A stretch of 11,681 nucleotides of DNA, from assembly GCA_021848375.1 (NCBI GenBank), contig JAJZUR010000042.1, positions 1 through 11,681 of the forward strand, given 5' to 3'. Shown here in pieces: positions 1-6,092 of the stretch (the first letter of the stretch is position 1; every line of letters starts with the position of its first letter). The notes under the pieces were generated by a model, which was not told the origin of the DNA, ran no database searches, and was given only the letters and a program-made list of their open reading frames with translations. This DNA comes from Pseudomonadota bacterium (GTDB lineage: Bacteria > Pseudomonadota > Gammaproteobacteria > UBA6186 > Azoamicaceae). A program made the translations under genes and the position numbers.

Positions 1-30
1 AAAGCTCTTCCCACTTTCTGGTGTCTTCAT
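1..30 (-). CDS. 5' end of an unidentified gene (partial, runs off left edge)
   Basis: Reading leftward on the minus strand, an ATG at 30-28 is preceded by a good Shine-Dalgarno sequence (TAGGAG, 8 bases upstream of the ATG) and opens a frame MKTPESGKSF that is still open at the window edge. Ten residues are too few to identify a product. The frame is also open a few codons upstream to a stop, with an in-frame GTG, but the ribosome binding site spacing favours the ATG. The gene lies downstream of tRNA-Ser in the same orientation, about 250 bases away, so it probably has its own promoter; no strong promoter was seen. What I see is the start signal; that it is a real gene is inferred. Confidence 0.42.
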   Translation of the reverse strand, partial: MKTPESGKSF

Positions 31-276
31 TGCAATCACTCCTACGGTTATCCATTAAGATAAATATAGGATGTCACGCCGAAAGTTCATTTAAAAGATG
101 TGGTTATCGTACCGCTCACGATACTCATATAAATAACCTCACTTCCAGGTTAAATTCTCTTTTATCAATTAAAATTATATCTGAATTTAGTAATTATACC
201 AACTGATAACAGGATACTATTATTATATACAGTAAAATTAAAATAACGAGCTGGAAAAAGTGGGAATAAAATAGCG
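31..276. other. A/T-rich intergenic spacer
   Basis: This stretch between the left-edge gene and the tRNA is rich in A and T and has stop codons in all frames apart from one short open frame on the plus strand (21-206), which starts with GTG, has no convincing ribosome binding site and encodes a low-complexity peptide. I found no hairpin followed by a T-run that would convincingly terminate the tRNA transcript, and no repeat. It presumably holds the promoter of the left-edge gene, which I could not place reliably. Confidence 0.5.
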
Positions 277-368
277 TGGCGGAGAGAGAGGGATTCGAAC
301 CCTCGATGGAGTTTAAGCCCCATACTCCCTTAGCAGGGGAGCGCCTTCAGCCACTCGGCCATCTCTCC
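277..368 (-). tRNA. tRNA-Ser (anticodon GCU), CCA end encoded
   Basis: Read on the minus strand, the gene starts GGAGAGA (368-362), which pairs with TCTCTCC (287-281) to form a 7-bp acceptor stem. The discriminator is G at 280 and CCA is encoded at 279-277. The anticodon stem CTCCC/GGGAG encloses the loop CTGCTAA, giving anticodon GCT at 334-332, which reads AGC and AGU serine codons. A long variable arm with a stem of about 6 bp (ATGGGG against CTCCAT) marks a class II tRNA, as expected for serine. The T arm is GAGGG-TTCGAAT-CCCTC. Its place just downstream of csrA matches the serV tRNA-Ser(GCU) next to csrA in Escherichia coli and the tRNA-Ser after rsmA in Pseudomonas. Confidence 0.96.
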
Positions 369-390
369 ACTCGATTTTAAAGAGTAGAGC

Positions 391-399
391 AGTATACCA
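391..399 (-). promoter_or_regulatory. Extended -10 promoter for tRNA-Ser
   Basis: On the minus strand TGGTATACT gives a TG dinucleotide, one spacer base, and the -10 hexamer TATACT (5 of 6 matches to TATAAT). The predicted start of transcription is near 384, about 16 bases ahead of the mature tRNA 5' end at 368. The -35 region about 17 bases upstream (TTCATT) is weak, as is usual for extended -10 promoters. It lies between the csrA stop and the tRNA, so the tRNA can be transcribed independently of csrA. Confidence 0.55.
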
Positions 400-425
400 T
401 GCGGCAGTGCATAAATGAACGGACT

Positions 426-671
426 TTATTCTTCTGTACTTTCTTTTTCAATCCCTGTATCAGAATGACCCGTTTTATCTTGTAGTGCTGCCTCTAATTG
501 CGACATTTTCTCACGTTGAATTCGTTGATAAATTTCTTCCCGATGTACAGAGACATCTTTGGGTGCATTCACCCCAATGCGAACCTGGTTTCCTTTCACA
601 CCCAACACAGTCACTGTTACATTATCCCCAACCATTAACGTCTCACCGACTCGTCTTGTTAAAATTAACAT
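426..671 (-). CDS. csrA: Carbon storage regulator CsrA/RsmA
   Basis: CsrA is a small homodimeric cytoplasmic protein that binds GGA motifs in mRNA leaders, blocks or favours translation, and is titrated by small RNAs. The first 55 or so residues are nearly identical to E. coli CsrA: MLILTRRVGETLMVGD at the start, then VTVLGVKGNQVRIGVNAPK, with the RNA-contacting residues L4 and R44 (in the VHREE segment) both present. At 81 residues it is about 20 longer than the E. coli and Pseudomonas proteins (61); the extra tail after residue 56 is acidic and polar and ends in ESTEE. The start is fixed by homology and by a strong AAGGAG ribosome binding site 8 bases upstream. It lies 54 bases downstream of lysC on the same strand and ahead of tRNA-Ser, a classic gammaproteobacterial arrangement. 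Many Legionellales carry several csrA paralogues; this one sits at the ancestral locus. Confidence 0.97.
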   Translation of the reverse strand: MLILTRRVGETLMVGDNVTVTVLGVKGNQVRIGVNAPKDVSVHREEIYQRIQREKMSQLEAALQDKTGHSDTGIEKESTEE

Positions 672-679
672 TGTCTAAT

Positions 680-689
680 CTCCTTTCCT
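680..689 (-). promoter_or_regulatory. csrA ribosome binding site with two tandem GGA motifs
   Basis: On the minus strand AGGAAAGGAG carries two GGA triplets within ten bases; the second is the Shine-Dalgarno sequence itself, 8 bases before the csrA ATG. GGA overlapping a ribosome binding site is the usual CsrA recognition element, and E. coli CsrA represses its own translation this way. Autoregulation here is inferred from the motif. An imperfect hairpin (ATGAC/GTCAT, at about 694-711) lies just upstream. Confidence 0.5.
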
Positions 690-725
690 AATGACCATCT
701 TTTGTCATAACCCTATTTTTTTCTT

Positions 726-1970
726 TCATAAACAGTTTGCCACTGACTCTTTCGCTTCTGTCCCTAATTGAAAAGCCTCATGTAATGCATTCACTCCTAA
801 CGTTAAATGTTCTTCATCAATAATGACAGCAATTTTAATTTCCGAAGTTGAAATTAATTGAATATTAATCCCTATCTCTCCTAACACTTGAAACATTTTA
901 CTGGCCACCTCAGCGTGAGTTCGAATCCCAACCCCCACCAGTGAAACTTTTGCTATCTTTGGATCAACCTTGACTCGTTTCGCACCCACCAGCTTTGCAA
1001 TACGTTCTACAATAGCAGAAGCTTCTGCAAAATCGCGTTTGTGTACGGTAAAGGCTAAATCAGTTAAACCATTTTCCGTTAACGTTTGCACAATCATATC
1101 CACTTCGATATGCGCATCGCTCATTGGCCCTAAGATCTGTGCTGCTATTCCAGGGCGATCCGGTATACCATAAATCGCAAGCTTGGCTTCATCTCGATTA
1201 AACGCAATCCCCGAAACGGGCGGGTGCTGCATATTTTCTTCAATCGCTTGTATTAATGTTCCAGTTCCCTCTTGAAACGTTGAGAGCACACGTACCGGCA
1301 CATTATATTTACCCGCAAATTCTACTGCACGGATCTGCATCACTTTTGCACCACAACTCGCCATTTCTAACATTTCATCCGCCGCGATCGTTTCCATACG
1401 CTTTGCCATGGGAACTATCTTGGGATCAGCGGAATAAATGCCATCCACATCCGTAAAAATCTGACATTCATCTGCTTTCAATGCCGCTGCCAACGCAACG
1501 GCAGTGGTATCCGATCCACCTCGCCCCAAGGTTGTAATATTGCCGTGTTCATCCGTTCCTTGAAAACCTGCCACCACAACCACCTTACCCGCTTTAAGAT
1601 CCGCTTTAATTTTTGAAATATCAATCCCTAAAATGCGCGCCTTACTGTGTGCACTATCAGTTCGAATATGCACTTGCGATCCCGTATAAGAACGTGCAGC
1701 ACAACCTCGCTCCATCAACGCAATGCTTAACAAAGCAATGGTGACTTGTTCACCTGTGGAGAGCAACACATCAAATTCTCGCGCATTTGGCACTCGGCTT
1801 AATTCATGCGCCAATCGGACCAATCGATCTGTTTCACCTGCCATTGCTGAAACTACAACAACTAACTCATGCCCCAAGGCTTGAGTTGCCATAATTTTAT
1901 CGGCCACAGCACGAATATGCCCTATGCTGCCAACCGATGTTCCTCCAAATTTCTGTACAATTAAGGCCAT
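726..1970 (-). CDS. lysC: Aspartokinase (monofunctional, LysC type)
   Basis: This cytoplasmic enzyme phosphorylates L-aspartate with ATP to 4-phospho-L-aspartate, the first step toward diaminopimelate/lysine, threonine and methionine. The 414-residue length fits monofunctional enzymes (about 400-410) and there is no homoserine dehydrogenase domain. The amino-acid kinase domain covers residues 1 to about 245: KFGGTSVG at 7-14 binds substrate, followed by STGEQ at 71-75, the glycine-rich GRGGSDTTA at 149-157 and FTDVDGIYSADP at 172-183. Two ACT domains follow at about 263-335 and 340-405 (SLVGVGIRTHAEVA; STSEIKIAVI), the usual site of feedback control by lysine and/or threonine. A methionine at 247 in ENMQHPPVSGIA corresponds to the internal beta-subunit start known in some lysC genes, but no good ribosome binding site precedes it. 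The gene sits between alaS and csrA as in Pseudomonas. Its own Shine-Dalgarno sequence is weak (GTAGAG). Confidence 0.95.
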   Translation of the reverse strand: MALIVQKFGGTSVGSIGHIRAVADKIMATQALGHELVVVVSAMAGETDRLVRLAHELSRVPNAREFDVLLSTGEQVTIALLSIALMERGCAARSYTGSQVHIRTDSAHSKARILGIDISKIKADLKAGKVVVVAGFQGTDEHGNITTLGRGGSDTTAVALAAALKADECQIFTDVDGIYSADPKIVPMAKRMETIAADEMLEMASCGAKVMQIRAVEFAGKYNVPVRVLSTFQEGTGTLIQAIEENMQHPPVSGIAFNRDEAKLAIYGIPDRPGIAAQILGPMSDAHIEVDMIVQTLTENGLTDLAFTVHKRDFAEASAIVERIAKLVGAKRVKVDPKIAKVSLVGVGIRTHAEVASKMFQVLGEIGINIQLISTSEIKIAVIIDEEHLTLGVNALHEAFQLGTEAKESVANCL

Positions 1971-1997
1971 ATTTCTCTACTAGCCTAAAAGGCGCTC

Positions 1998-2026
1998 ATT
2001 ATTACACACTTAATCTTGCTTCTCAA
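1998..2026 (-). promoter_or_regulatory. Candidate sigma-70 promoter for lysC-csrA
   Basis: In the 78-base gap between alaS and lysC, minus strand, TTGAGA (2026-2021, 5 of 6 to TTGACA) is followed after exactly 17 bases by AATAAT (2003-1998, 5 of 6 to TATAAT). Transcription would begin near 1991, leaving a leader of about 20 bases before the lysC ATG at 1970. This would let lysC and csrA be expressed apart from recA-alaS. It is a consensus match only. Confidence 0.48.
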
Positions 2027-2048
2027 CTAAATCCCTGTTTTTTCAAGC

Positions 2049-4670
2049 TTATACTATGGATGACTGTTGAACCCAATCATAAACCGACTTCAACGCCGCT
2101 TCTAATCCTTCCACTTGGCTGCCCCCTGCTTGCGCCAGATCGCGTCTGCCGCCGCCTTGGCCACCCACTTGTTTAGCCACAAAATTCACCAACTCCGCTG
2201 CACTGATGTGATCCGTGCAATTGGGTGTAACTCCCGCAATCAACACAATCTTCCCGTCCGACACCCCAGCTAACACCACCACGGCTTTAGCCAATTTGCT
2301 TTTATACTTATCTACGGTGTCTCGCAGGGTTTTGGTGTCCCCTATAGGTAATTTAGCGGACAGAACTTGGATCCCTTTAATCTCTTGAATGGATGCCGCG
2401 AGATCAGCCCCATTGCCACTCGCAAGATTGGCCTTCAGCTGTTGAATTTCTTTGTCCAATTGCCTATTTTTGGCAACCAATTGTTCGCTCTTTTCATTTG
2501 CAGCCATCATATCAGGCGCACACTTTAAAGTCGCTGCTAACTGCTGCAGCCCGCGGGTTTGAACCGCCAAGGCTTCCACAGCAGCTGCACCTGTAATAGC
2601 TTCTAAACGACGGATCCCCGCTGCGATACCATATTCGGCCACAATCTTAAAAAAACCGATATCCCCCGTTCGATGAACGTGCGTCCCCCCGCAAAGCTCC
2701 ACCGAAAAATTGCCGCCCATCCGTAAAACCCGAACTTCTTTACCATATTTTTCACCAAATAACGCCATTGCGCCGCTCTTGCGCGCTTCCTCAAACGGTA
2801 CCACATCGGTTTGCACGATACTATTCTCTCGAATTTTTTCATTCACCAATTTTTCGATACTTAAACTTTGCTCAAGCGTTAAAGGTTTAGAATGGGAGAA
2901 ATCAAAACGTAAGCGTTCCGGATCGACAAGCGATCCTTTTTGTTCTGCATGTTCGCCTACCACCCGCCGTAGTGCTGCATGCAATAAGTGCGTTGCAGAA
3001 TGATTGCGCGCCGTTGCCATGCGTTTTTCTTTATCCACCATCGCCGTTACCGCTAAATCAATCTTTGCGGTTCCTTCTTTTAAAACACCATAGTGAACAT
3101 GCGCTGCATTCACCTTCCGCGTACTCTGTACTTCAAAGAGACCGCCTTGAAATAGCAATACACCTTGATCGCCTACTTGTCCACCCGCTTCCGCATAAAA
3201 AGGCGTGTGTTCTAAAATGATGCCGCCTTGCTCGCCGCTTTGTAATACGTCAACCGCATTTCCTTCTCTAAACATTGCAATGATCTTTGCTTCTTCTCTC
3301 AACTTTTCATAACCGACAAAACCTGTAGCATGTTCGGTTGAAATCTGTTCTCCATAATTTATCGAGAATAGACTCGCTTCGCGCGCCCGATTTTTTTGTG
3401 CTTCCATGGCAGTATGAAATCCCGTCATATCTAACGTTAAACCCCTTTCTCGCGCAATATCGGCCGTTAAATCGACTGGAAATCCGTAGGTGTCGTATAA
3501 TCGAAATACCGTTTCTCCTGGAATAATAGAGCCTGATAATTTAGCAATATCTTGTTCTAAGATTTTTAATCCTTGTTCTAACGTCCGATCAAATTGTAAT
3601 TCTTCTTGCTGCAAAATGCGTTCTATCTCGGAGGCTTTTTTTCTTAACTCGGGATAGGCTTCGCCCATTTCAACGACCAAAGCCGCAACCAATTTATAAA
3701 AAAATGGCTCGCTAAAACCCAGACGATGCCCATGTCGAATCGCGCGACGCGCAATTCTGCGCAGCACATAACCGCGCCCTTCATTAGAAGGCACAACGCC
3801 ATCCATCACTAAAAAAGAACAAGACCGAATGTGATCAGCGATGACGCGCAACGATTGATTTTTCTCATCTTTAATATGGCCAAGCTTAATAATGGCTGCA
3901 ATCAAATTTTTAAAAATATCAATATCATAATTGGTATGAACGCCCTGCATAACCGCCGCAATACGTTCTAACCCCATGCCCGTATCAACCGATGGTTTTG
4001 GTAAAGGCGTTAACGTGCCGTCTTCACTACGATTATATTGCATGAAAACGAGATTCCAGATCTCAACATAGCGATCACCATCCTCATCCGGGGAACCAGG
4101 CGGCCCGCCTGCAATATTTTCGCCATGATCATAATAGATTTCGGTACAAGGCCCACAAGGTCCAGTATCCCCCATCGACCAAAAATTATCTTTCATCCCG
4201 CAGCGAGAAAAACGCTTGGGATCTATTTTTATCTCTTGTAGCCAAATCGCTTCAGCTTCTTTATCTTCTTCATAAACCGTAATCCACAAACGTTCTGGCG
4301 GCAATTTTAATTCCTTGGTTAAAAATTCCCAAGCAAAAGCAATGGCTTCTTTTTTAAAATAATCGCCAAAGCTAAAATTCCCCAGCATTTCAAAAAAAGT
4401 ATGATGACGGGCAGTATAGCCGACATTTTCGAGATCATTATGCTTGCCGCCCGCACGTACGCAGCGCTGACTGCTCGTCGCTCGTTGATATTCTCTTGGA
4501 TCCATGCCCAAAAACGTATCCTTAAATTGCACCATACCCGCATTGGTAAAGAGCAAAGTTGGATCGTTATGCGGAACCAAGGGACTACTTTCAACCACCG
4601 TGTGCTGATGTGCGCGAAAATAATCTAAAAATGCCTTGCGTAACTGCCCCGTACTATGTATTTTCATCAT
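2049..4670 (-). CDS. alaS: Alanine--tRNA ligase
   Basis: The enzyme charges tRNA-Ala with alanine, and its editing domain hydrolyses mischarged Ser- and Gly-tRNA-Ala. The 873-residue length is full for the family (875-876 in E. coli). The class II catalytic core is N-terminal: LVPHNDPTLLFTNAGMVQFKD near residues 32-52, ARHHTFFEMLGNFSFGDYFK near 88-107, and motif 3 VDTGMGLERIAAVMQGVHTN. The editing domain holds its zinc ligands H557 and H561 (HSATH) and C660 and H664 (CGGTH). A coiled region at about 725-755 leads to the C-Ala domain with GGQGGGRRDLAQAGG near the end. The start is M1 or the adjacent M2 (ATGATG). The Shine-Dalgarno TAAGGG overlaps the recA stop codon, and only 9 bases separate the two genes, which points to cotranscription and perhaps translational coupling. 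Confidence 0.98.
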   Translation of the reverse strand: MMKIHSTGQLRKAFLDYFRAHQHTVVESSPLVPHNDPTLLFTNAGMVQFKDTFLGMDPREYQRATSSQRCVRAGGKHNDLENVGYTARHHTFFEMLGNFSFGDYFKKEAIAFAWEFLTKELKLPPERLWITVYEEDKEAEAIWLQEIKIDPKRFSRCGMKDNFWSMGDTGPCGPCTEIYYDHGENIAGGPPGSPDEDGDRYVEIWNLVFMQYNRSEDGTLTPLPKPSVDTGMGLERIAAVMQGVHTNYDIDIFKNLIAAIIKLGHIKDEKNQSLRVIADHIRSCSFLVMDGVVPSNEGRGYVLRRIARRAIRHGHRLGFSEPFFYKLVAALVVEMGEAYPELRKKASEIERILQQEELQFDRTLEQGLKILEQDIAKLSGSIIPGETVFRLYDTYGFPVDLTADIARERGLTLDMTGFHTAMEAQKNRAREASLFSINYGEQISTEHATGFVGYEKLREEAKIIAMFREGNAVDVLQSGEQGGIILEHTPFYAEAGGQVGDQGVLLFQGGLFEVQSTRKVNAAHVHYGVLKEGTAKIDLAVTAMVDKEKRMATARNHSATHLLHAALRRVVGEHAEQKGSLVDPERLRFDFSHSKPLTLEQSLSIEKLVNEKIRENSIVQTDVVPFEEARKSGAMALFGEKYGKEVRVLRMGGNFSVELCGGTHVHRTGDIGFFKIVAEYGIAAGIRRLEAITGAAAVEALAVQTRGLQQLAATLKCAPDMMAANEKSEQLVAKNRQLDKEIQQLKANLASGNGADLAASIQEIKGIQVLSAKLPIGDTKTLRDTVDKYKSKLAKAVVVLAGVSDGKIVLIAGVTPNCTDHISAAELVNFVAKQVGGQGGGRRDLAQAGGSQVEGLEAALKSVYDWVQQSSIV

Positions 4671-4679
4671 ACTTTACCC

Positions 4680-5729
4680 TTAATCTTCCAGTTCTAAAGC
4701 GACATCTTCCTCAACTGGGAGACTTGCCCTTACCGCGGCGGGTGCTAACAATTGATCACGAATGGTCTTTTCAATTTCATCGGCAACTGTTCTATTTTCC
4801 ATCAAATACTGGCGAACATTTTCTTTCCCTTGACCAATACGATTGCCCTTATAACTATACCAGGCACCGGATTTTTCAATGAGGTTCAACTTAACGCCCA
4901 ACTCTATTATTTCGCCAAAACGACAGATCCCTTGTCCGTATAGGATTTCGAAATCTGCTTGTTTAAACGGCGGCGCCACTTTGTTTTTAACGACTTTCAC
5001 ACGGGTTTCATTCCCCAAAATTTCATCACCCTTCTTAATCGCACCCGTTCTGCGAATATCTAACCGCACTGAGGCATAAAACTTTAACGCATTTCCCCCT
5101 GTCGTGGTTTCTGGACTACCAAACATCACCCCAATTTTCATGCGGATCTGATTGATAAAGATCACCAAGGTATTAGAACGTTTAATATTACCGGTTAATT
5201 TACGCAAAGCCTGTGACATCAACCGTGCCTGCAAGCCCATGTGTTGATCTCCCATCTCACCTTCAATTTCCGCTTTAGGAGTTAGGGCAGCAACAGAGTC
5301 AACCACTACAACATCGACCGCACTAGAACGCACCAACATATCGGTAATTTCTAAAGCTTGCTCTCCCGTATCTGGTTGCGAAACCAAAAGTTCATCAATC
5401 TTAACCCCAAGCTTTTCCGCATAACTTGGATCTAAAGCATGCTCGGCATCCACAAACGCAGCAGTTCCTCCGCGCTTTTGGCACTCGGCAATCACTTGTA
5501 ACGTTAAAGTTGTTTTACCGGAAGACTCTGGACCGAAGATCTCAACCACGCGTCCTTTAGGTAATCCCCCTATCCCCAATGCAATATCAAGTCCCAATGA
5601 ACCAGTTGAAATGGCTTCAATATTGGCAACTGGACTCCCATCTCCCATGAGCATTACTGCTCCTTTACCAAATTGCCGCTCAATTTGTGCTCTGGCCGCA
5701 TCTAGTGCCTTTCGTTTGTTTTGATCCAT
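4680..5729 (-). CDS. recA: Recombinase RecA
   Basis: RecA polymerises on single-stranded DNA, catalyses ATP-dependent strand exchange and acts as co-protease for LexA-like repressors where these exist. At 349 residues it is typical in length. Visible landmarks are the N-terminal oligomerisation helix (about 5-20), Walker A GPESSGKT at 66-73, the conserved E at 97 in VDAEHALDP, Walker B VDVVVVDS at 138-145, loop L2 with GVMFGSPETTTGGNALKFY at about 200-218, and an acidic C-terminal tail EEDVALELED. The ATG is preceded by AGAGGGGA about 8 bases upstream. It is the first gene of the minus-strand block recA-alaS-lysC-csrA. No recX gene follows it. I did not find a canonical LexA box (CTGT-N8-ACAG) between it and the divergent gene, so SOS control of the E. 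coli kind is not supported. Confidence 0.98.
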   Translation of the reverse strand: MDQNKRKALDAARAQIERQFGKGAVMLMGDGSPVANIEAISTGSLGLDIALGIGGLPKGRVVEIFGPESSGKTTLTLQVIAECQKRGGTAAFVDAEHALDPSYAEKLGVKIDELLVSQPDTGEQALEITDMLVRSSAVDVVVVDSVAALTPKAEIEGEMGDQHMGLQARLMSQALRKLTGNIKRSNTLVIFINQIRMKIGVMFGSPETTTGGNALKFYASVRLDIRRTGAIKKGDEILGNETRVKVVKNKVAPPFKQADFEILYGQGICRFGEIIELGVKLNLIEKSGAWYSYKGNRIGQGKENVRQYLMENRTVADEIEKTIRDQLLAPAAVRASLPVEEDVALELED

Positions 5730-5806
5730 CAGACCATCCCCTCTATATTGATTAATAAGAAAACTAACTTCTAACGCTTTTTACTGGGTTACCTTAAAAT
5801 TCCATC

Positions 5807-5856
5807 CGCATACTCAACTTGTTTTTGATGTCAAAGCTTAAATGCGGTATTGTCAA
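5807..5856 (-). promoter_or_regulatory. recA promoter region with two tandem TTGACA hexamers
   Basis: On the minus strand a perfect -35 hexamer TTGACA lies at 5856-5851 and another at 5834-5829. The first is followed after 17 bases by TGACAT (a poor -10), the second after 16 bases by TATGCG (also poor). Two perfect -35 elements 22 bases apart upstream of recA suggest a promoter region, but the weak -10 hexamers mean either that only one is used with help from an activator or that the true start lies slightly elsewhere. Confidence 0.38.
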
Positions 5857-5896
5857 TTTTAAACGTTTTTTCCAATCTCCTGTTAGATTATCGCAC

Positions 5897-5974
5897 AAAG
5901 CCTGGATTCATCGATAGGATGTATGTGATAGGTCATTTATCGAAGATAAGAGCATCCAGGTAAGGCTTTTACCT
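5897..5974. repeat. Nested inverted repeat (possible structured RNA or protein-binding site)
   Basis: The outer arms are CCTGGAT (5901-5907) and ATCCAGG (5954-5960), with a further AAAG/CTTT flank (or AAAGCC 5897-5902 against GGCTTT 5964-5969). The inner arms are TCGATA (5911-5916) and TATCGA (5938-5943). The same right arm can instead form AGGTAA/TTACCT (5958-5963 and 5969-5974) with a 5-base loop, which would exclude the outer stem. A direct repeat GATAGG occurs at 5913-5918 and 5927-5932. There is no T-run after either arm long enough to make it an obvious terminator. Both strands can fold, so its orientation is unknown. It lies about 120 bases ahead of the large gene and about 40 bases upstream of the recA -35 elements. 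Confidence 0.55.
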
Positions 5975-6061
5975 CGATCCGTGCAGCTACAAATTGCCCC
6001 AACCAACCCTGAAACTAATTGCAAAATCCCTTGTCAAAAATCCATGAATAAGATCATTGGC

Positions 6062-6089
6062 TCTTCAACCGCTCGGTATAAGGTGAAGA
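6062..6089 (+). promoter_or_regulatory. Hairpin sequestering the ribosome binding site of the large orphan gene
   Basis: TCTTCAACC (6062-6070) can pair with GGTGAAGA (6082-6089) to make 8 base pairs with one bulged A and an 11-base loop. The 3' arm contains most of the Shine-Dalgarno sequence AAGGTGA (6080-6086), which lies 6 bases before the ATG at 6093. In the folded mRNA the ribosome binding site would be hidden, so translation could depend on temperature, a small RNA or a protein. The pairing is visible in the sequence; the regulatory role is inferred. Confidence 0.45.
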
Positions 6090-6092
6090 TAT

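Larger units (their letters stand above)
5730..6092. other. Divergent intergenic region between recA and the large orphan gene
   Basis: These 363 bases hold no plausible gene. From the recA side they contain the recA ribosome binding site (near 5737-5745), two tandem TTGACA elements on the minus strand (5856-5851 and 5834-5829), a nested inverted repeat (5897-5974), a C/A-rich stretch (about 5985-6030) and, next to the large gene, an imperfect dyad CCATGA/TCATTGG (6042-6060) followed by a hairpin over its ribosome binding site (6062-6089). I could not find a convincing plus-strand sigma-70 promoter; TTGTCA at 6031-6036 has no good -10 at the right distance. I found no LexA box and no PmrA-like TTAA tandem. 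Confidence 0.6.

Noticed and set aside
21..206. 61-residue open frame on the plus strand
   Set aside because: It begins with GTG, has no convincing ribosome binding site, encodes a low-complexity peptide, and overlaps the start of a better-supported minus-strand gene.
1164..1232. Internal start at Met247 giving a separate aspartokinase beta subunit
   Set aside because: The position corresponds to known internal starts in some bacteria, but the preceding bases have no clear Shine-Dalgarno sequence here.
1983..1993. Short hairpin GCCT-TTT-AGGC ahead of lysC
   Set aside because: Only four base pairs and no T-run on either strand, so it does not qualify as a terminator or attenuator.
4559..4882. 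107-residue plus-strand frame across the alaS/recA junction, and other frames opposite alaS, recA, lysC and uvrB
   Set aside because: They lie antisense to well-identified genes, lack ribosome binding sites and show no recognisable protein features.
5958..5974. AGGTAA/TTACCT hairpin as a rho-independent terminator
   Set aside because: The stem is short and A/T-containing and is followed by CGATCC, not a T-run.
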